A stretch of DNA of 64,000 nt. Source: Candidatus Accumulibacter phosphatis (GTDB lineage: Bacteria > Pseudomonadota > Gammaproteobacteria > Burkholderiales > Rhodocyclaceae). Both the position numbers and the translations under genes were made by a program. Shown here piece by piece: positions 9,747 through 19,816 of the stretch. The notes under the pieces are model-generated. The model saw nothing but the letters and a program-made list of their open reading frames with translations. It was not told the origin of the DNA and did not search any database. The first letter of the stretch is position 1. Each line of letters begins with the position of its first letter. The stretch lies in NCBI RefSeq assembly GCF_012939955.1, contig NZ_SPMY01000006.1:62001-126000 (forward strand). Reading direction: 5' to 3'.

Positions 9747-10680
9747 TCAGTTCAGTGCAGCATCGAGCTCGTCACGGCTGACCACCGCCGTCCCGAGTTT
9801 GCCAACCACCAGGCCGGCGGCGACGTTCGCCGCATGCACGGCGTCCGCCCAGGCGGCCCCGCCCGCGAGCATCACCGCGAGCGTCGCGATGACCGTATCG
9901 CCAGCCCCGGACACGTCGAAGACTTCTCTCGCCACCGCCTGCTCGTGCACTGCTCCGGCGGCATGGTAGAGCGACATCCCTTCCTCGCTGCGGGTCACCA
10001 GCAAGGCCTCCAGTCCGAGCTCACTGCGCAGGGCTTCGGCCTTGCGGGCAAGTCCCTCGTCGTCCTGCCAGCGGCCGACCACTTCGCGCAACTCGGCACG
10101 GTTCGGAGTGACGATGGTCGCGCCGGCATACTTGGAGAAATCGTCACCTTTCGGATCCACCAGCACTTTTTTTTCCGGCAGCGCGCGCCATGCGGATCAT
10201 CGCGCTGATATGCGCCAGGCCGCCCTTGCCGTAATCGGAAAGAATCACGGCATCGCATTCGCCAAGACGGGCCTCAAATTCGACCAGTTTGGTGCGCAAG
10301 ACCTCGTGTGAGGGCGTGGTTTCAAAATCAATGCGCAGCAGTTGCTGCTGGCGAGCAATGACCCGCAGCTTGACCGTCGTGCTGATTTCCGCATCGATAT
10401 GCAGACTGACATCGATACCACTCGCTGCAAGCAGGGCTTGCAGGTTTCGCCCAGCTTCGTCGTCACCAACGACCGACAGCAGGCTGACGCGTGCGCCCAG
10501 CGCGGCGACATTGCGGGCGACATTGGCGGCCCCGCCCGGCCGCTCCTCGCTACGCGCCACCTTGACCACCGGCACCGGGGCCTCCGGAGAAATGCGCGAA
10601 ACGTCACCAAACCAGTAGCGATCGAGCATCACATCGCCGACGATCAGCAGGCGAGCGGCCGACCGACTAGCGACTTGCAT
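9747..10680 (-). CDS. hldA: D-glycero-beta-D-manno-heptose-7-phosphate kinase (RfaE domain I), frameshifted here
   Basis: PfkB-type sugar kinase phosphorylating heptose-7-phosphate at C1. The N-terminal frame (ATG 10680) shows LLIVGDVMLDRYWFGDVSRI, SPEAPVPVVKV, RPGGAANVARNVAALGA and ILSDYGKGGL. It breaks at an 8-base A run on the coding strand (10167-10174 on plus). Removing one A gives AAGKKVLVDPKGDDFSKY and continues to the catalytic FDVSGAGDTVIATLA. The repaired protein is about 310 residues, one kinase domain only. The nucleotidyltransferase half found in bifunctional HldE is absent, so a separate hldC elsewhere is expected. It sits in an operon with hldD. Confidence 0.9.
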
Positions 10681-10763
10681 CGCGCGCCCTGTTGGCAAGA
10701 CAAGCTGTGCTCACCGGGCTTGTTAGCCGGGTAGCCAGCACGGTGGCAGGCGACATGGAACTC

Positions 10764-11933
10764 CTAGGGTGTCAGATCGAACTCTTCGGTGCGCTTCGGC
10801 GAGTAGGTCTCCCAACCGCCACAGGCCGGACAACGCCAGTAGAACTGGCGCGCCTTGAAGCCGCAATTATCGCATCGATAGCGAGCCAGGCGACGCGTGT
10901 AGCCATGCACGATCCCCTTGGCCAGATCCAGATCGGGGCGGATCTCGGGCGATGCGAAGAGCAGTCGTGCCTCAAGCAACTTGTCGAAGCCAAGCAGAGT
11001 GGGATTACGCTTCAGCTCATCGCGAACCAGGCGGTAAGCCGCTTCTGGCCCACTGCTTTCCAGTTCCAGCTCGAAGACGACGTCAAGCAGGTCTAGCGAA
11101 GGGTAGTGATCAAGATAGCCGCGCAACAGTTGCAAACCCGCCTCACGCCGATCCTGCTTGCGAAAGGCGTCGAGCAAGCGTTTCGCGACCAGCGCCAAAT
11201 AGGGCGGAGCCTGCTGTTCAATGCGCTGCCACGAGGCAATGGCGGCAGCAAACTGATCCTGCTGGAACTGCAGGTCGCCGAGAAGCAGGCTGGCGCGAAC
11301 GCACTTGCGGTTGCGTTCGAGTGCCGTTTGCAGGAATTTTTCCGCCAGATCCGGGCGCGAACGAATCATCTCGGCAGCAGCCAGTTCGCAGTAGTACTCG
11401 GCGATTTCCTTGTGCGAGGCAAAATCCGGCAGTTCCGAGGCGATCGCTATCGCCTTCTCCCAGTCCTTCTCCAACTGGTAAATCTCGAGCAAATTGCGCT
11501 TGGCCTCTTCGGCCATCGCCGAGTCGCGCAGCTTTTCGAAGACCGATTCGGCGCCATCGAGCAGCCCGGCCTTGAGGTAATCCTGGCCCAGCTCGGCCAG
11601 CGCTTGCAGTTTCAAATCCTGCGGCAGGTCTTCGCGCTCGACCAGATTCTGGTGCATGCGGATAGCGCGCTCGGTCTCGCCACGGCGACGAAACAGGCTA
11701 CCGAGTGCAAAGTGAATTTCGATGGTTTGCGGGTCTACCTTGACGGCTTCGACAAAGGCCTCGATGGCCCGATCGGGCTGCTCGTTGAGCAGGAAGTTGA
11801 GGCCCTGGAAATACGAACGTGGCAGGGTTCGCGATTCCTTTACCAGATGGCGGATATCAACGCGCGCGGCTGCCCACCCCAAGCCGAAGAACAGCGGGAA
11901 AAGCAACAGCTGCCAGTACTCGAACTCGATCAT
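10764..11933 (-). CDS. lapB: LPS assembly protein LapB (YciM)
   Basis: Inner-membrane TPR protein that tunes LPS synthesis; in E. coli it promotes FtsH degradation of LpxC. The 389 residues comprise an N-terminal membrane helix (WQLLLFPLFFGLGWAAARVD), a run of TPR units (AIEAFVEAVKVDPQTIEIHF, ALGSLFRRRGETERAIRMHQ and others) and a C-terminal rubredoxin-like metal knuckle with two CxxC pairs (YRCDNCGF, WRCPACGGWETYSP). All family hallmarks are present. It lies downstream of lapA (160 bp gap) and just upstream of the heptose genes hldA/hldD, reinforcing an LPS role. Confidence 0.95.
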   Translation of the reverse strand: MIEFEYWQLLLFPLFFGLGWAAARVDIRHLVKESRTLPRSYFQGLNFLLNEQPDRAIEAFVEAVKVDPQTIEIHFALGSLFRRRGETERAIRMHQNLVEREDLPQDLKLQALAELGQDYLKAGLLDGAESVFEKLRDSAMAEEAKRNLLEIYQLEKDWEKAIAIASELPDFASHKEIAEYYCELAAAEMIRSRPDLAEKFLQTALERNRKCVRASLLLGDLQFQQDQFAAAIASWQRIEQQAPPYLALVAKRLLDAFRKQDRREAGLQLLRGYLDHYPSLDLLDVVFELELESSGPEAAYRLVRDELKRNPTLLGFDKLLEARLLFASPEIRPDLDLAKGIVHGYTRRLARYRCDNCGFKARQFYWRCPACGGWETYSPKRTEEFDLTP

Positions 11934-12093
11934 CCGTGAAACTGCAGCCGGGCACGCACAGCGCCGCTGGGCCAGGGCGCGCAGTCAGCAAATGCCGGGC
12001 AGCAGTCCAGCGGAGCGCGGCAAGCGGCTCTCTCGAGTCTCGGGAATCGCCTGGCTAGCACCCACTCACCCCGTCGCTGCTTTCCGAGCAGAC

Positions 12094-12378
12094 TCACATC
12101 GGACTCTCGCGATGAGCGACGAGGCGTGCACGAAGCTGGCTCAGCTCGCGCTTCAAGCGGGCTAGCTCGCGGCGCCGCCCCAGCAGAGAAGCGAACAGAA
12201 AGAGTATGCCAGAGGCGACGCCGGCAGCAAAAGAAACCAAGAGAATAATCGCCAGTGGCGCCTGCCAGGCGGCGTCAAGAAAGAAATGGACGTCTACCGG
12301 ATCGGTGTTTCTGAGGGCAAACGCACAAAAAAGGAGAAACAGGGCAAATCTCAGGATCCACAACAACCAACGCATCAT
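12094..12378 (-). CDS. lapA: LapA family protein (DUF1049)
   Basis: Small inner-membrane partner of LapB. The start is MMRWLLWILR (ATG 12378, or the adjacent ATG 12375), preceded by GGGAAG; longer upstream frames overlap ihfB and look non-protein. The 94-residue product has two hydrophobic helices flanking the DUF1049 signature NTDPVDVHFF (LRFALFLLFCAFALRN and LAIILLVSFAAGVASGILFL), followed by a basic coiled tail (RRELARLKRELSQLRARL). Order ihfB-lapA-lapB is typical for proteobacteria. Confidence 0.9.
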   Translation of the reverse strand: MMRWLLWILRFALFLLFCAFALRNTDPVDVHFFLDAAWQAPLAIILLVSFAAGVASGILFLFASLLGRRRELARLKRELSQLRARLVAHRESPM

Positions 12379-12443
12379 CAGCTTCCCATAGGAAACGGGC
12401 GGCAACTCTCGTTGCCGCCCGCAATAAGACATAGCTTGACCAT

Positions 12444-12737
12444 TCAGACCAATTCCAGCGAGCCATCGACGCGCTCCCGCAATTCCTTCCCGGCCTTGAA
12501 ATGCGGCACCCATTTCTCCGGGACGTCGACCTTTTCACCGGACTTCGGGTTCCGGCCAACACGCGGCGGCCGGTAATTCAGCGCAAAGCTCCCAAAGCCG
12601 CGAATCTCGATGCGATCGCCTCTGGATAAGGCTTCGGACATCGCATCGAGAATCGTTTTCACCGACAAGTCAGCGTCCTTTGCGACCAGTTGGGGAAAGC
12701 GCCCGGCCAATTGACCGATAAGGTCCGACTTGGTCAT
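12444..12737 (-). CDS. ihfB: Integration host factor subunit beta
   Basis: DNA-bending HU-family protein, the beta half of IHF. The 97 residues begin [20 protein letters not shown] and contain the family beta-arm signature [21 protein letters not shown] and [19 protein letters not shown]. It lies 9 bp after the rpsA stop, the classical rpsA-ihfB pair. Complete and normal length. Confidence 0.97.
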   Translation of the reverse strand: MTKSDLIGQLAGRFPQLVAKDADLSVKTILDAMSEALSRGDRIEIRGFGSFALNYRPPRVGRNPKSGEKVDVPEKWVPHFKAGKELRERVDGSLELV

Positions 12738-12746
12738 CCTCTAACC

Positions 12747-14444
12747 CTACTGGGGGTTGTTAAGCTTGGCCTTCAGCAAGGCGCCAAGGTTGGTGGTACC
12801 CGCACTGGCACTGCTGTCCGCAGAAAACTTCTGCATCGCTTCGTGCTGCTCGGCCTGATCCTTGGCTTTGATCGACAAGCTGATCGAACGCGTCTTGCGA
12901 TCGACATTGATAATCATCGCTTCGACGGTATCCCCTTCCTTGTACACCTTGGTCAGATCGTCGATACGATCGCGTGAGACTTCAGAGGCACGCAGATAGG
13001 CTTCCATGTCACCATCAAGCATCACCACCGCACCACGTGCGTCAACCGACCTGACGATTCCGCGGACAACGCTGCTCTTCTCGTGAGTGGCAATATAGCT
13101 GGTGTAGGGATCGCCATCGAGCTGCTTGATACCCAGGGAAATCCGTTCCTTGTCGGTATCGATCGCCAGCACCACCGCGTCGACCTCGTCACCCTTTTTG
13201 AAGTTGCGAATCGCTTCGTCACCGGGCAAGGACCACGAAAGGTCGGACAGGTGAACCAGGCCATCGATGCCGCCGGGCAAGCCAATGAACACGCCGAAGT
13301 CAGTAATAGACTTGATGGCGCCGCGCACGCGATCACCCTTCTTGTAATTCATCGAGAAGTCGTCCCACGGGTTGGCAGCACACTGCTTCATACCCAGCGA
13401 AATACGGCGACGATCCTCATCGATCTCGAGGATCATCACTTCGACCTCGTCACCCAGCTGAACAACCTTCGACGGGTGAACGTTCTTGTTCGTCCAGTCC
13501 ATCTCGGAAACGTGAACCAGTCCTTCGATGCCCTGCTCGATCTCGACGAAAGCGCCGTAATCGGTGAGGTTGGTGACCTTGCCGAAGAGGCGGGTCGTCG
13601 CCGGGTAACGGCGGGAAATGCCGACCCATGGATCTTCGCCCAACTGCTTGAGACCGAGTGAGACGCGGTTCTTTTCCTGGTCGAACTTGAGGATCTTGGC
13701 CTGCAATTCGTCGCCAACGGCGAGAACTTCTGAGGGGTGACGAACACGGCGCCATGCCAAATCGGTAATGTGCAGCAAGCCATCGATGCCACCGAGGTCG
13801 ACAAACGCGCCGTAGTCGGTGATGTTCTTGACCACGCCTTTGACGATGCTGCCTTCTTTGAGTGCCGCAAGCAGCGCATCGCGCTCTTCGCCAACGCTCG
13901 CCTCGAGCACCGCACGCCGCGAAACAACAACGTTATTACGCTTGCGATCGAGCTTGATGACTTTGAATTCGTAGGTCTTGCCTTCGTACGGGGTGGTGTC
14001 CTTGACCGGACGCATGTCGACCAGAGAACCCGGCAGGAAAGCACGCACGCCGTTGGTCATGACCGTCAAGCCGCCCTTGACCTTGCCGGTAATCGTACCG
14101 GACACCAGGCTGCCGTCGTTGAGGGCCAGTTCAAGCGCGTTCCACGCCGCGACCCGCTTGGCACGGTCGCGCGACAGTCGAGTTTCGCCGAAACCGTTCT
14201 CGAGCTGTTCGATGGCGACCTGGACGAAGTCACCAACGCTGACTTCCAGTTCGCCCTGATCGCTCAGGAATTCTTCAAGGTCAATATAGCTTTCCGACTT
14301 CAGGCCGGCGTTGACCACGACAAAGTTCTGGTCAATACGCACGACTTCGGCAGTGATGACCTCGCCGGGGCGCATCTCCTGACGTCCGAGACTTTCTTCG
14401 AAAAGTTCGGCAAAGCTTTCTTCCATGCTGGGATTATCTGACAT
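12747..14444 (-). CDS. rpsA: 30S ribosomal protein S1
   Basis: mRNA-binding ribosomal protein built from six S1 (OB-fold) repeats. In the 565-residue product the repeats can be read in order: [98 protein letters not shown] and [20 protein letters not shown]. The start [19 protein letters not shown] is standard; ATG at codon 6 is a possible alternative. A 189-bp gap to aroA-cmk upstream may contain its own promoter. Intact. Confidence 0.98.
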   Translation of the reverse strand: MSDNPSMEESFAELFEESLGRQEMRPGEVITAEVVRIDQNFVVVNAGLKSESYIDLEEFLSDQGELEVSVGDFVQVAIEQLENGFGETRLSRDRAKRVAAWNALELALNDGSLVSGTITGKVKGGLTVMTNGVRAFLPGSLVDMRPVKDTTPYEGKTYEFKVIKLDRKRNNVVVSRRAVLEASVGEERDALLAALKEGSIVKGVVKNITDYGAFVDLGGIDGLLHITDLAWRRVRHPSEVLAVGDELQAKILKFDQEKNRVSLGLKQLGEDPWVGISRRYPATTRLFGKVTNLTDYGAFVEIEQGIEGLVHVSEMDWTNKNVHPSKVVQLGDEVEVMILEIDEDRRRISLGMKQCAANPWDDFSMNYKKGDRVRGAIKSITDFGVFIGLPGGIDGLVHLSDLSWSLPGDEAIRNFKKGDEVDAVVLAIDTDKERISLGIKQLDGDPYTSYIATHEKSSVVRGIVRSVDARGAVVMLDGDMEAYLRASEVSRDRIDDLTKVYKEGDTVEAMIINVDRKTRSISLSIKAKDQAEQHEAMQKFSADSSASAGTTNLGALLKAKLNNPQ

Positions 14445-14633
14445 ATGAATTGAGTTACCTAACCGCAGAGCTGCGGGGTGAGTTAGAAACGATCACCAGT
14501 TCCAATCACTCCGCAGCGCTCACCAGAACGGTGAGCGCGGACACTGCACTGGCCGACCCTGAACGGAACAGCCACTGCGCCGACGAAATGAGGCGTGGAA
14601 CTGGCAACACCTTTGGTGAACGGCAGAGCCGTT

Positions 14634-16586
14634 TCACCCACTATCGGAGACCTTGTTGACCCATTCCAGCACCTGCGCCACCGCCGTGGCTATGGTCAGG
14701 TTTGTCGTGTCGAGCAATTCAGCATCCGCACTTTGCTGCATCGGAGCGACGCTACGTTGGCTATCCCGTTCGTCACGTTCGCGCAGATCCAGCAAGAGGG
14801 CTGCAATACTAGCAGCGATTCCTTTTTCGATCAACTGCTTATGACGTCTCTCAGCGCGTATCGCGACGTTCGCGGTGAGGAAGACCTTGGTCATCGAATC
14901 CGGGAAGACCACCGCGCCCATGTCGCGCCCGTCGGCCACCAGGCCGGGCAAGCGGCGGAAAGCCCGCTGCCGGAAAAGCAAAGCGGCGCGCACTGCCGGC
15001 AGTGCCGCCACCAGCGACGCGCCAGCAGAGATTTCCTCGCTGCGGATGGCGTCGCCGACCTCCTCGCCGGCGAGGCTGATCAGGCCGCCGGAAAAGTCAA
15101 CGTCGAGATTGGTCGCAATCGCCGCGACAGCCGCTTCATCATCCCAAGCGATCGCGGCCCGGCGAGCCGCCAGGGCGGTCAAGCGATAGAGCGCCCCGGA
15201 ATCCAGGTAATGCCAGCCCAGCGCTTCGGCAACGCGCGACGCGACCGTCCCTTTGCCGGATGCCGACGTGCCATCGATAGCCACCACCGGCACAGGCCGG
15301 GTGACTGCCGCGAAACGCTCGAAGTAGTCCGGGAAGGTTTTGCTGACCACCGCCGGGTCATTGATGCGCAGTGGCGTACCCAACGCCGCCAGCGAAAAGC
15401 ACATAGCCATGCGATGGTCATCGTAGGTGGCAATCGCCGCCGGACGCAGACCCTGTGCTCGGGCAGGCGGCACGACGCGGATGAAGTCGTCGCCGCTATC
15501 GACCCGGGCACCGAGCTTGCGCAACTCGCTGGCCATCGCCGCGATGCGGTCGGTTTCCTTGACCCGCCAGCTGGCGATGTTGCGCAAAGTCGTCGCTCCG
15601 TCGGCGAACAGAGCAACGGTCGCCAGGGTCATCGCCGCGTCCGGGATGTGATTGCAGTCCAGATCGACGCCCTGCAGCCGGCCGTCAGCGGCAGCCGCCG
15701 CCTCGATCCAGGTGTCTCCGAAAGTAATTTTCGCGCCCATCCCGGCCAGCGCGTCGGCAAAGCGCACGTCGCCCTGAAGCGAGTCGCGAGCCACGCCCTC
15801 AACGCGCAGCGGACCGCCGCCAAGCGCTCCCAAGGCCAGGAAATAGGATGCTGACGACGCATCGCCTTCGACTTCAACGAACCCTGGTGAGCGATACGCG
15901 CTAGCGGCCGGGACGGTGAAACGCTGCCAGCCCTCGCGAACCACCTCGACGCCAAAGCGCGCCATGCTGGCCAGCGTGAGCTCGACATAGGGTCGCGAAA
16001 TCAATTCGCCGACCACTTCGACCGTCGTCGCGACAGTGCGCAGGGGCAAAGCCATCAGCAGGCCGGTGAGAAACTGGCTCGACACGTCACCGCGTACTCG
16101 GACCACAGCCGCAGAGCCAGGCGTCGGTGACGAAATCAGCAAGGGCGGAAAGCCGTCCTGCGCAGCGTAAGCGATCTCGGCACCCAGCTGCCGCAAGCTG
16201 TCAACGAGATCGGCGATCGGCCGTTCGTGCATGCGCGCGACACCGGAGAGTCGATAATCGCCACCGGCCAGGGCCAGCACTGCGGTCAATGAGCGGACGG
16301 CAGTACCCGCATTACCGAGAAAAAGATCAGCCTCGCGAACCGGAAAAACGCCACCGACGCCGCTGACCAGAAAGCGCCTGTCGGCCAAGGCCTCGACCTT
16401 GACACCCAGGGTCCGCAGCGCATCGATCATGCGTGCCGTATCGTCCGACTGCAGCAGGTCGCGGAGCTCGGTGTCGCCGCTGGCCAGCGCCGCCAGCAGC
16501 AACACGCGATTGGAAATGCTCTTCGAACCCGGCAAGCGCACGGTGCCCCGCGCAGCGAGCAGTTGCGGCAGATCGATGAAGTCCAC
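14634..16586 (-). CDS. aroA-cmk: Bifunctional EPSP synthase / cytidylate kinase (AroA-Cmk fusion)
   Basis: One frame encodes two enzymes. Residues 1 to about 427 are 3-phosphoshikimate 1-carboxyvinyltransferase ([64 protein letters not shown]). Residues about 432-650 are cytidylate kinase with the P-loop [42 protein letters not shown] and [14 protein letters not shown]. There is almost no linker ([11 protein letters not shown]). The start is GTG 16586 ([10 protein letters not shown]), two bases after the tyrA stop; the 61 codons further upstream in this frame are tyrA in another frame. The order matches separate aroA and cmk genes upstream of rpsA elsewhere, so this is fusion of neighbours. 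I recall the same fusion annotated in other betaproteobacteria. Confidence 0.95.
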   Translation of the reverse strand: MDFIDLPQLLAARGTVRLPGSKSISNRVLLLAALASGDTELRDLLQSDDTARMIDALRTLGVKVEALADRRFLVSGVGGVFPVREADLFLGNAGTAVRSLTAVLALAGGDYRLSGVARMHERPIADLVDSLRQLGAEIAYAAQDGFPPLLISSPTPGSAAVVRVRGDVSSQFLTGLLMALPLRTVATTVEVVGELISRPYVELTLASMARFGVEVVREGWQRFTVPAASAYRSPGFVEVEGDASSASYFLALGALGGGPLRVEGVARDSLQGDVRFADALAGMGAKITFGDTWIEAAAAADGRLQGVDLDCNHIPDAAMTLATVALFADGATTLRNIASWRVKETDRIAAMASELRKLGARVDSGDDFIRVVPPARAQGLRPAAIATYDDHRMAMCFSLAALGTPLRINDPAVVSKTFPDYFERFAAVTRPVPVVAIDGTSASGKGTVASRVAEALGWHYLDSGALYRLTALAARRAAIAWDDEAAVAAIATNLDVDFSGGLISLAGEEVGDAIRSEEISAGASLVAALPAVRAALLFRQRAFRRLPGLVADGRDMGAVVFPDSMTKVFLTANVAIRAERRHKQLIEKGIAASIAALLLDLRERDERDSQRSVAPMQQSADAELLDTTNLTIATAVAQVLEWVNKVSDSG

Positions 16587-16588
16587 GT

Positions 16589-17494
16589 TCAAGTCCTTGT
16601 TTTGCTCTCGGCCCACTCGCGTCGTGCCGTACGGGCAATGTCGAAAGTCGCTTCGAGGCTGGCACCGTCGCCCCGCTGCAGGGCATCGCGCAGTTCGTCG
16701 AGCTGCTCGCGGTAGCGATCGAGCTCCTCGAGCAGTGCCTGCCGATTGGCCAGGCAGATGTCGCGCCACATCTCGGGATGGCTGGCGGCAATGCGCGTGA
16801 AGTCTCGGAAACCGCTGGCCGCGTAAGCGAACAGGAGCTCGCGGTTGTCGCGGCGCGCCAGGTCATGCACCAAAGCAAACGACAGCAAATGCGGCAGATG
16901 GCTGACCGCCGCAAAAATACGATCGTGTTCCGCCGGAGCCAGCTCGCAGATCAGACCGCCACAGGCTTCCCAGGCCGCGCGTACGCGGGCGACGGTCGTT
17001 TCGCTGCTTTCGGGCAAGGGCGTCAGCACCACCTGCTTCCCTTGATAGAGATCAGGCCGTGCGGCGAGTGCGCCACTGTTTTCGGCGCCGGCAATCGGAT
17101 GCGCCGGAACGAACTGCCCGATGCGCTCGCCAAAGCATGCGCGCGCGGCCTTGACCACGTCTTCCTTGGTACTGCCGGCGTCAGTCACCACCGTCTGCGA
17201 CCCCAGGCAGGGCGCAATGCGCGCCATGAGCTCGGGAGTCGTCCCGACCGGGGTGGCAATCAGCACCAGGTCGGCATTCGACACTTCCTGGCCGATGTTG
17301 AAACCGGCGCGATCGACGATCCCCAACTCCAGCGCCTGCGTCAGTGAGCCAAGCGTGCGCCCGAAACCGACCACCTCCGTGACCTGCCCGGCGGCCTTGA
17401 GTGCCAACGCAAACGAGCCACCGATCAAGCCAACGCCGAAGACCACGACCTTGCCCAAGGGAGCCGCGCCGCTCACGGCCGCACACCCGCGCAT
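16589..17494 (-). CDS. tyrA: Prephenate dehydrogenase
   Basis: NAD-dependent oxidative decarboxylase on the tyrosine branch. The start ATG 17494 (MRGCAAVSG) follows the hisC stop by 7 bp; a longer frame to 17557 would overlap hisC. The 301-residue protein has the Rossmann motif [20 protein letters not shown], then [32 protein letters not shown] and [20 protein letters not shown] (catalytic His), then [12 protein letters not shown]. No chorismate mutase domain is fused, consistent with mutase residing on PheA. Part of pheA-hisC-tyrA-aroA. Confidence 0.95.
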   Translation of the reverse strand: MRGCAAVSGAAPLGKVVVFGVGLIGGSFALALKAAGQVTEVVGFGRTLGSLTQALELGIVDRAGFNIGQEVSNADLVLIATPVGTTPELMARIAPCLGSQTVVTDAGSTKEDVVKAARACFGERIGQFVPAHPIAGAENSGALAARPDLYQGKQVVLTPLPESSETTVARVRAAWEACGGLICELAPAEHDRIFAAVSHLPHLLSFALVHDLARRDNRELLFAYAASGFRDFTRIAASHPEMWRDICLANRQALLEELDRYREQLDELRDALQRGDGASLEATFDIARTARREWAESKTRT

Positions 17495-17501
17495 GAACGA
17501 C

Positions 17502-18590
17502 TCATAAGGAGCGCTCCAAAGCCTCGAGGAAACGGCTGTTTTCGCGTTCGCTGCCAATCGTCACACGCAGCCAGTCGGGCATCCCGTAGGCCGCGATCGG
17601 GCGAACGATGACCCCGTTCGTGAGCAGCTTGTGGTTCACCGCCGCCGCGTCCGGCACGCAAAAAGTCACGAAGTTACCGTGCGACGGTATATGCCGACAA
17701 GCAAGTCGTTTCAGGCCGGCAACGATCTGCTCCATGCCCGCACGGTTCAGGGCGTAGCTCCTGGCAACGAATTCGTAGTCGTCGAGCGCCGCCACTGCCG
17801 CCGCCAGGGCCAGGTTGTTGCAATTGAACGGTTGGCGAACACGATTCATCAAGTCGGCAATTGCCGCCGAGCACAGCGCGTAACCGATGCGCAGACCGGC
17901 CATGCCGTAGATTTTCGAGAAAGTCCGGGTGATCACCAGGTTCGCATGTTCGCCCAGCCAGGCGGTGGTGTCGACACGCTCGGCGGGCGGCAGGTACTCG
18001 TTATAGGCTTCGTCGAGAACTACGACAATATCCTCGGGCACCACCTGCAGAAACGCCTTGAGCTGCGCATACGGCAGAAACGTGCCGGTCGGGTTGTTGG
18101 GGTTGGCAATCCAGATTAGTCGCGCATCCGGCCGGATGGCAGCCAGCATGGCGTCCAGGTCATGGCCGTAGTCGCTGGCCGCCACCGCAATCGGCTCGCC
18201 GCCCGCTGCAATCGTCGCCAGCGGATAGACGGCAAAAGCGAACTGCGCGAAAATTGCCGAGCGGCCTGGCGCCAGAAAGACGCGCGCCACCAGATCGAGC
18301 ACGTCATTCGAACCGTTGCCGAGAACGATACGCTCCATTCCCAGGCCCGTGCGCTCGGCGAGCGCCTTCTTCAGGGCGAAGTCATCCGGGTAACGCGACA
18401 GGCCGGCGATCGCCGCAGCCACCGCCACCTGCGCCTTGGGACTCATGCCGAGCGGATTCTCGTTCGAAGCCAGCTTGACGATTTTCTCAACATCCAGGCC
18501 CAACTCGCGTGCCAGTTGCGTTATCGGCTTGCCCGGCTGGTAAGGTGAAATGGAGCGTATGTACGGCAATGATTGTTCGTGGAGTGGCAT
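17502..18590 (-). CDS. hisC: Histidinol-phosphate aminotransferase (HisC2-type)
   Basis: PLP-dependent fold-type I aminotransferase, 362 residues from ATG 18590 (MPLHEQSLPYIRSISPYQPG). Motifs: KLASNENPLGMSPKA, WIANPNNPTGTFLP, VVLDEAYNEYL and TRTFSKIYGMAGLRIGYA, where the Lys of SKIYG binds PLP. Its place between pheA and tyrA, rather than in a his operon, suggests it also or mainly transaminates aromatic 2-oxo acids or prephenate; that is inference from context. The gaps to pheA (28 bp) and tyrA (7 bp) indicate an operon. Confidence 0.94.
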   Translation of the reverse strand: MPLHEQSLPYIRSISPYQPGKPITQLARELGLDVEKIVKLASNENPLGMSPKAQVAVAAAIAGLSRYPDDFALKKALAERTGLGMERIVLGNGSNDVLDLVARVFLAPGRSAIFAQFAFAVYPLATIAAGGEPIAVAASDYGHDLDAMLAAIRPDARLIWIANPNNPTGTFLPYAQLKAFLQVVPEDIVVVLDEAYNEYLPPAERVDTTAWLGEHANLVITRTFSKIYGMAGLRIGYALCSAAIADLMNRVRQPFNCNNLALAAAVAALDDYEFVARSYALNRAGMEQIVAGLKRLACRHIPSHGNFVTFCVPDAAAVNHKLLTNGVIVRPIAAYGMPDWLRVTIGSERENSRFLEALERSL

Positions 18591-18618
18591 CTGCGTTCCT
18601 CGAAAAAGTTCGCCCGGC

Positions 18619-19710
18619 CTAGTAGGCGGCCATCGGGTAGGAGCCAAGGATCTTCAGGTAGGGCGCACGCCGGGCAAGTTCGGCAAGCGCCGCCCCGACC
18701 GCGCCATCGTCGCGATGACCTTCGAGGTCGACGAAGAAGACATAGGCCCACAGAGTATGCCGCGCCGGGCGCGACTCGAGCCGGGTCATCGACACGCCAG
18801 CATCGGAAAACGGCGCCAGTAGCTTGCTGAGGGCGCCGGTGTGGTTATGTGCCGACATGATCAAGGACGTCCGGTCGCGCCCCGAAGGTCCGGCCTCCTG
18901 GCGGCCGAGAACGACAAAACGCGTCGTATTGTTCGGTTCGTCTTCGACATTGCTGGCCAGTTGCGGCAGAGAATAGCGGTCGGCAGCGGCCTGCCCGGCA
19001 AGCGCCGCCGCACCCGCCTCGGCGGCCGCCAACTGTGCCGCCTGCGCATTGCTGCCCACTGAAATACGCTGAACGTGCGGCAGGGAACGGTTCAGCCACT
19101 CGTGGCATTGCGCCAGCGACTGGGCGTGCGAATAGACTTTCTTGACCTCACCCAGCGACGCCTCGTTCGACAGCAGATGCTGGTGGATGCGCAAGACGAC
19201 TTCGCCACAGATCTTCAGCGGCGTGGTCAACAACAGGTCGAGCGTACGCCCGATCGCTCCCTCGGTGGAGTTCTCGATCGGGACCACCGCGTAATCAGCA
19301 TGGCTGGCCTCGACTTCCCGAAAAACATCATCGATCGAAATCTGCGGCATCAAGCGCGCGGCGTGGCCGAAGTGCTTGGTCGCGGCGCTTTCCGAAAAGG
19401 TCCCGAGCGGGCCCAGGAAAGCAATGCCCAAGGGCTGTTCGAGCGACAGGCAGGCGGACATGACCTCGCGGAAGAACCAGGTCACGGTCTCATTCGAGAG
19501 AGGCCCCGCGTTCTCTTCCTGGATGCGATGCAAGACCTGTGCTTCACGTTCGGGGCGATAAATGAAACCCGCCTCACCGTGACGCGCCTTGATCTCGCCG
19601 ACCTGCTGGGCAAAGCGCGCACGCTGGTTAAGCAGTTCGAGCAGTTGCCCGTCGAGGCCATCGATCTCCTGGCGGACAAGCGCCAATTCGCGCTGCAGTT
19701 CGTCGCTCAT
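18619..19710 (-). CDS. pheA: Chorismate mutase / prephenate dehydratase (P-protein)
   Basis: Bifunctional entry enzyme for phenylalanine. Start ATG 19710 (MSDELQRELALVRQEIDGLD). Residues about 1-90 are an AroQ chorismate mutase domain (VRQEIDGLDGQLLELLNQRA, IYRPEREAQVLHRI). Then the dehydratase GPLGTFSESAATKHFG and VVPIENSTEGAIGRTLDLLL with NTTRFVVLGRQ, and a C-terminal ACT domain with the Phe-sensing ESRPARHTLWAYVFFVDLEG motif. 363 residues, complete. First gene of the aromatic block after gyrA; the serC gene often found between the two is absent. Confidence 0.96.
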   Translation of the reverse strand: MSDELQRELALVRQEIDGLDGQLLELLNQRARFAQQVGEIKARHGEAGFIYRPEREAQVLHRIQEENAGPLSNETVTWFFREVMSACLSLEQPLGIAFLGPLGTFSESAATKHFGHAARLMPQISIDDVFREVEASHADYAVVPIENSTEGAIGRTLDLLLTTPLKICGEVVLRIHQHLLSNEASLGEVKKVYSHAQSLAQCHEWLNRSLPHVQRISVGSNAQAAQLAAAEAGAAALAGQAAADRYSLPQLASNVEDEPNNTTRFVVLGRQEAGPSGRDRTSLIMSAHNHTGALSKLLAPFSDAGVSMTRLESRPARHTLWAYVFFVDLEGHRDDGAVGAALAELARRAPYLKILGSYPMAAY

Positions 19711-19816
19711 CGAACGTGCGCCGCCTGTCCCGCCTGCGGCAGTGACAAGCAAGCGGCCAGCGGGCGCAGGCACGGGACAGCTCGACCGCGGCGATCAAGC
19801 AAGCGGGCCATGCATT

